A DNA stretch of 64,000 nucleotides from Flocculibacter collagenilyticus (lineage in GTDB: Bacteria; Pseudomonadota; Gammaproteobacteria; Enterobacterales; Alteromonadaceae): NCBI RefSeq assembly GCF_016469335.1, contig NZ_CP059888.1:3299899-3363898 (forward strand). The letters run 5' to 3'. Shown one piece after another: positions 60,549-64,000 of this stretch (positions are counted from its first letter, which is position 1; each line of letters opens with the position of its first letter). The translations under genes and the position numbers were made by a program. The notes under the pieces were generated by a model, which did not search any database, was not told the origin of the DNA, and worked only from the letters and a program-made list of their open reading frames with translations.

Positions 60549-61409
60549 TTAGCAACCTTCCCCTTCTTCACTACCGTCTAAATCACTACACGCAAGTTCC
60601 ATTCGCCAAAGCTGATCAAATCGTTGTAACCTGCTATGCTTATTCGTATTTAAATGTGCTTGCTTATCTTTCGCCGATTGAAACGGGCCTGCGTTGCATA
60701 TTATGCAGCTATCACTATTATGTTCGTCAACCATTAACTCTCGTTTTTGCGATGACGTGATTGTTAATTGTAAGCTCGGCTCCAATTGCTGATTGCTTTC
60801 TCGCGTCCATACGTAAGTTTTACCACTGGTATCTTTTACATATTTATTTCGATCCACATTACGGACCTGATAACCAATAAATTGACTAGCATCGAATGCC
60901 ATTAGCCCTACATACTTCATCGCTGTTTTTTGTGCTATCGAACGCTCAATATCCCACTCGTTATAGGGTTTAACATCTTTAGAGGTGATATAACATAACT
61001 GAGCCCCATGCCTGTCTAATGCAAAGCGTTCAGCATTAATTAAAAAGGTGCGTAGAAGGCGGCGGTTTAAGGTGTTTACATCCAACTTATTGCACTGCGA
61101 CTGATAAGCTTGCTTACTGGTAAATCCCGGTAGTAGCGGAAACTGAAAAATAACGAGATCAAATTTAGTATTATCAAGTCTATGCCAACAAGCTTCATTG
61201 GTAACATCGAACGCTGTTAATACAGAAACATTTTGCTTATGCAGCGCACTTAAATGCTGATCTTCGCCATACTTTTCGATTAATTGATCAGGGTTATCAT
61301 ATATCGAAGCAACTAACTCTCGACATAATTGTTGTTGCGACAACGCCAATGAAAATGACAAGTCTCCGTCACCTACCGTAAGAACTCGCCAGTTTGGATT
61401 TATATACAT
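60549..61409 (-). CDS. BMT5-like (DUF2431) Rossmann methyltransferase with C2H2-like tail
   Basis: 286 residues. N-terminal NWRVLTVGDGDLSFSLALSQ is the S-adenosylmethionine motif I of the DUF2431/BMT5 family, whose yeast member makes m3U in 25S rRNA. FDLVIFQFPLLPGF and LCYITSKDVKPYNEWDIE follow. The C-terminal end has CIICNAGPF-(about 8)-HLNTNKHSRL, a C2H2-type zinc-finger pattern. The bacterial target is unknown. Lies between typA and the next gene, facing typA. Confidence 0.75.
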   Translation of the reverse strand: MYINPNWRVLTVGDGDLSFSLALSQQQLCRELVASIYDNPDQLIEKYGEDQHLSALHKQNVSVLTAFDVTNEACWHRLDNTKFDLVIFQFPLLPGFTSKQAYQSQCNKLDVNTLNRRLLRTFLINAERFALDRHGAQLCYITSKDVKPYNEWDIERSIAQKTAMKYVGLMAFDASQFIGYQVRNVDRNKYVKDTSGKTYVWTRESNQQLEPSLQLTITSSQKRELMVDEHNSDSCIICNAGPFQSAKDKQAHLNTNKHSRLQRFDQLWRMELACSDLDGSEEGEGC

Positions 61410-61473
61410 ATAGACAAAAAATAATGAACCGATTTAGGTAAGGATATCATAGTTTTTACCTAGCTTTTGGCAT

Positions 61474-62193
61474 TCATCGAACCACAGAGTATTGCTTAAG
61501 CTTGCCGACTCTATTTGCTAACGCAGCGGTTATTTTAGGAAGTAACTTGTGATGCTTTTGGTGAATATAGTGATATAAATACATAGGAGAAGAAGATAAG
61601 TTAATGGCACGATATTTAGTTGGAGCTTGATATAATGCAAACCTATCTTGGTAAGTAATGAAGTAATTAAAACGTTTTCGTAACAGCATTTTTTTCAACA
61701 CTGCATAATCATTTATCAGGTATTTGGTAATTGGATAGTTTTCTGAAAATCGATATGCCGTACTCGCCTTCACCACCCCAATCACATTAGTTTCATCATG
61801 CAAGATGTTCTCGCTGCACCACACATGGCTTGCACAAATCAAAAACATGTTTACTTCGCTAAGCACCACTGGCACTCGAATAAATGATAAATTAAGATCT
61901 TCAGAGGTATTCAGTAACATTAATGCACCATCATACTCTTTTGCTTTTTTCGTATTTACACTTCGGATCCCAGGTATCTCGACGAGTTGCACCTTTACAC
62001 CGATATCTTGATAAGCTTCCCTGATTATAGGCGCATAGTTTTTAACTGCATCGGCAAATGGAATGTGTGAAAAGATTAACGTACTTGGCTGTTGCTTAAC
62101 TTGAGGCTTGAGCGCATTTTCTGTTGCCTGCGATTTAGATGAAAATATTAAGATGATAGCTAGCCAGCAGCAGGCATAGAACTTTAACGACAT
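61474..62193 (-). CDS. Periplasmic solute-binding-like protein
   Basis: About 239 residues from MSLKFYACCW with a signal peptide (LAIILIFSSKSQA). The fold resembles extracellular solute-binding family 3: IFSHIPFADAVKNYAPIIREA, YDGALMLLNTSEDL, ENYPITKYLINDYAVLKKML. No transport genes are adjacent. Like the protein at 3329-4336 it is a lone member. An upstream TTG start (62220) is possible. Confidence 0.65.
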   Translation of the reverse strand: MSLKFYACCWLAIILIFSSKSQATENALKPQVKQQPSTLIFSHIPFADAVKNYAPIIREAYQDIGVKVQLVEIPGIRSVNTKKAKEYDGALMLLNTSEDLNLSFIRVPVVLSEVNMFLICASHVWCSENILHDETNVIGVVKASTAYRFSENYPITKYLINDYAVLKKMLLRKRFNYFITYQDRFALYQAPTKYRAINLSSSPMYLYHYIHQKHHKLLPKITAALANRVGKLKQYSVVR

Positions 62194-62467
62194 AACACGA
62201 CCAAATCCAATAAGAGACAATGAAATATTTTTTTACAAAATACAATCTAATCATATTTTAACCAGTTAAAACGTTGAAAGCAAACCTATTTTAGGAACTA
62301 AATATGTATTTATTCATCATTAATGAATATTTTCTCGTTAACCTATTGTACTAACGTTTTTCAGGTAACAGTGCCATAAATTTAACATGTTGATTATTAA
62401 ATCATTTGTACTAGACTGGATGCAAAGCTGTAACTTCACTTAAATCCAGTTCAATAAAGGCAATTAC

Positions 62468-64000
62468 ATGATTATAATAAATTTTTATCTTATTTTCGGA
62501 TTGCTATGCATTCTTTCACTGGGGTACTTCGACACTTTTTTCTCTCAATTTATTGTCGGTTGGATTGGCGCTTCACTATTACTAGTCTATTCGGCTTATC
62601 AATTAAATAGTGCAAGCATCTTTAGAAAGCGTGAAGATGGCACAATTCCAATTTATATTCGCTGGCTATTTTTTCCTTTTTTTATCGGTTGTCAGTTATA
62701 TAACTCATGGGCAAGAAAAACAGATAAAGTGCCTGCTATTCAACAAATTGATGAACACTTATTTGTTGCCTGTCGCCTATTCCCTTCTGATATTGAAGAG
62801 CTAAAATCTCTAGAAATTGGCGGTGTACTGGATGTCACAGCGGAATTTAATTCGCTAGATTGGAGCTTAACGGACGAAGATATTGATTATTTAAATATCC
62901 CCGTACTCGATCACTCAACCCCAACAAAAGCCCAACTTTTACAAGGCATTAATTGGATCCATCAACACGTTAGCCATAACCGAAACGTTATCGTGCATTG
63001 CGCACTGGGTAGAGGTCGCTCAGTATTAATGGCAGCCGCCTATTTACTCGCCAAAGAAGAAGACAAAACGTTTAATCAAGTTATGCAGCAAATTAAAGAG
63101 GTACGTCGCACAGCGGGGCTAAATAAAAAGCAATTGAAGAAGTTTGAAAAATATCGCAACAGTGAAGATTTCAAACTTACAAAAAATGTATGGTTAATTG
63201 CCAATCCAGTCTCTGGTGGTGGTAAATGGGATATTCATAAAGAGGAAATTGTTGCAGAGCTTTCTCCATACTTAGACTTAACCATCAAGCTAACAGATTT
63301 AGATACCACCGCGACTGAATTAACTCAACAAGCATTACAAGACAGTGCAGAAATAGTCATTGCCTGTGGCGGTGATGGCACCGTTTCTGAAGTAGCTTCA
63401 CAAGTTGCGAATACTAAAACAAAACTGGCCATCATTCCTATCGGCACGACCAATGCGCTCAGCCATGTTCTTTGGGGTACAAAATCTAAGTTGGCACCTA
63501 TCGCTAGTGCCTGCCAAAGCATTAAAGAAGGACATCTTCATACGATTGATGTGGGATATTGCAACGATAAAATAGTATTACTATTGGTCGGTATTGGCTT
63601 TGAACAAAAAATGATTGAGTTTGCTACTCGTGAACAAAAAGACTTATTAGGCCAATTTGCGTACATCAAAGGGCTATTACAGGCAATTAGTAATAATGAA
63701 CAGCTAGATTTAACGATACAAATTGACGATCAACCTGAACAGAAAATAGTCACGGGAAGCCTCGTTGTTGCCAATGCATCCCCCTTTACCACACTATTAG
63801 CGCAAGGTGCTGGAGAGCCTAACCTAAAAGATGGCTATTTAGATATTACATGGCTTTCGCCAAGTGAAAATGGCGGTCAACACTTTATCGGCTTAGCTGA
63901 ATTAATGATTGAAGGGCTCACCCAACAGCCTTTAAATAATGTCACCAATCATACCCGAGCATCTAGCATTCGTATTAAAGCGCAAGACAAGTTAGACTAT
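62468..64000 (+). CDS. Dual-specificity phosphatase fused to diacylglycerol kinase-like domain (3' truncated by window)
   Basis: At least 511 residues, open at the right edge. Two membrane helices (about 4-48), a short link, then a phosphatase domain with the catalytic loop HCALGRGRS (cysteine and arginine of CX5R, about residues 179-186), then a DAGK/lipid-kinase domain starting VWLIANPVSGGGKW with ACGGDGTVSEV and PIGTTNALSH (about 240-500). It might dephosphorylate and phosphorylate lipids or proteins at the inner membrane; substrates are unknown. Confidence 0.82.
   Translation, partial: MIIINFYLIFGLLCILSLGYFDTFFSQFIVGWIGASLLLVYSAYQLNSASIFRKREDGTIPIYIRWLFFPFFIGCQLYNSWARKTDKVPAIQQIDEHLFVACRLFPSDIEELKSLEIGGVLDVTAEFNSLDWSLTDEDIDYLNIPVLDHSTPTKAQLLQGINWIHQHVSHNRNVIVHCALGRGRSVLMAAAYLLAKEEDKTFNQVMQQIKEVRRTAGLNKKQLKKFEKYRNSEDFKLTKNVWLIANPVSGGGKWDIHKEEIVAELSPYLDLTIKLTDLDTTATELTQQALQDSAEIVIACGGDGTVSEVASQVANTKTKLAIIPIGTTNALSHVLWGTKSKLAPIASACQSIKEGHLHTIDVGYCNDKIVLLLVGIGFEQKMIEFATREQKDLLGQFAYIKGLLQAISNNEQLDLTIQIDDQPEQKIVTGSLVVANASPFTTLLAQGAGEPNLKDGYLDITWLSPSENGGQHFIGLAELMIEGLTQQPLNNVTNHTRASSIRIKAQDKLDY

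Overview
The window reads as chromosome of a marine gammaproteobacterium of the Alteromonadales, most like Colwelliaceae (Thalassotalea/Colwellia type). Evidence: AT-rich coding DNA; gammaproteobacterial gene orders (rnpB-rsmI-lpoA-yraN-diaA-dolP; sspBA-petCBA-rpsI-rplM followed by zapE-zapG-degQ-degS; ntrC-ntrB-glnA-typA); a PEP-CTERM TPR lipoprotein (PrsT) and a PEP-CTERM-associated acyltransferase; and a curli operon. The genus is inferred, not shown.

Layout. 1-4.3 kb: end of an unknown gene, PrsT, and a lone periplasmic binding-like protein. 4.3-9.2 kb: RNase P RNA, rsmI, and the lpoA-yraN-diaA-dolP envelope/replication cluster. 9.2-15.3 kb: sspAB, the cytochrome bc1 operon, a sensor-like membrane protein with no output domain, and rplM-rpsI with a structured leader. 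15.4-19.9 kb: zapE, zapG, degQ, degS. 19.9-26.4 kb: DUF945 protein; a DUF3718 gene behind a c-di-GMP-I riboswitch; a DUF21 protein; a MscS-type channel; and two consecutive MgtE-family genes, the first without a membrane domain.

26.5-32.1 kb is the accessory region: a complete IS5-family element, an HTH/NIPSNAP/ABM/LysE cassette, a frameshifted two-gene integrase module, and an IS3-family fragment. 32.1-38.9 kb: ssb, a YajR-like MFS gene, a TerB-like gene, uvrA, a YgjV-acetyltransferase fusion and a thioesterase. 39.4-45.1 kb: one complete rRNA operon on the minus strand (16S, tRNA-Ala, 23S, 5S) with two promoters, boxA sites and a terminator.

45.4-52.1 kb: a secreted subtilisin-like protease divergent from csgB-csgA-csgE-csgF-csgG, whose main curlin has about 17 repeats and is extremely acidic. 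52.5-58.3 kb: the PEP-CTERM acyltransferase, then ntrC-ntrB, a DUF4124 gene and glnA, with a sigma-54 promoter and paired NtrC sites upstream of glnA. 58.6-64 kb: typA, a BMT5-like methyltransferase with a zinc-finger tail, another binding-like protein, and the start of a phosphatase-lipid kinase fusion running off the window.

Taken together, the accessory functions point to surface and biofilm life (curli, c-di-GMP sensing, PEP-CTERM parts, secreted protease) on a conserved housekeeping backbone. I see no CRISPR array and no complete prophage or defence island. The least ordinary items are the c-di-GMP riboswitch on a DUF3718 gene, the long acidic curlin, the decayed integrase module, the soluble MgtE partner and the fusion proteins.
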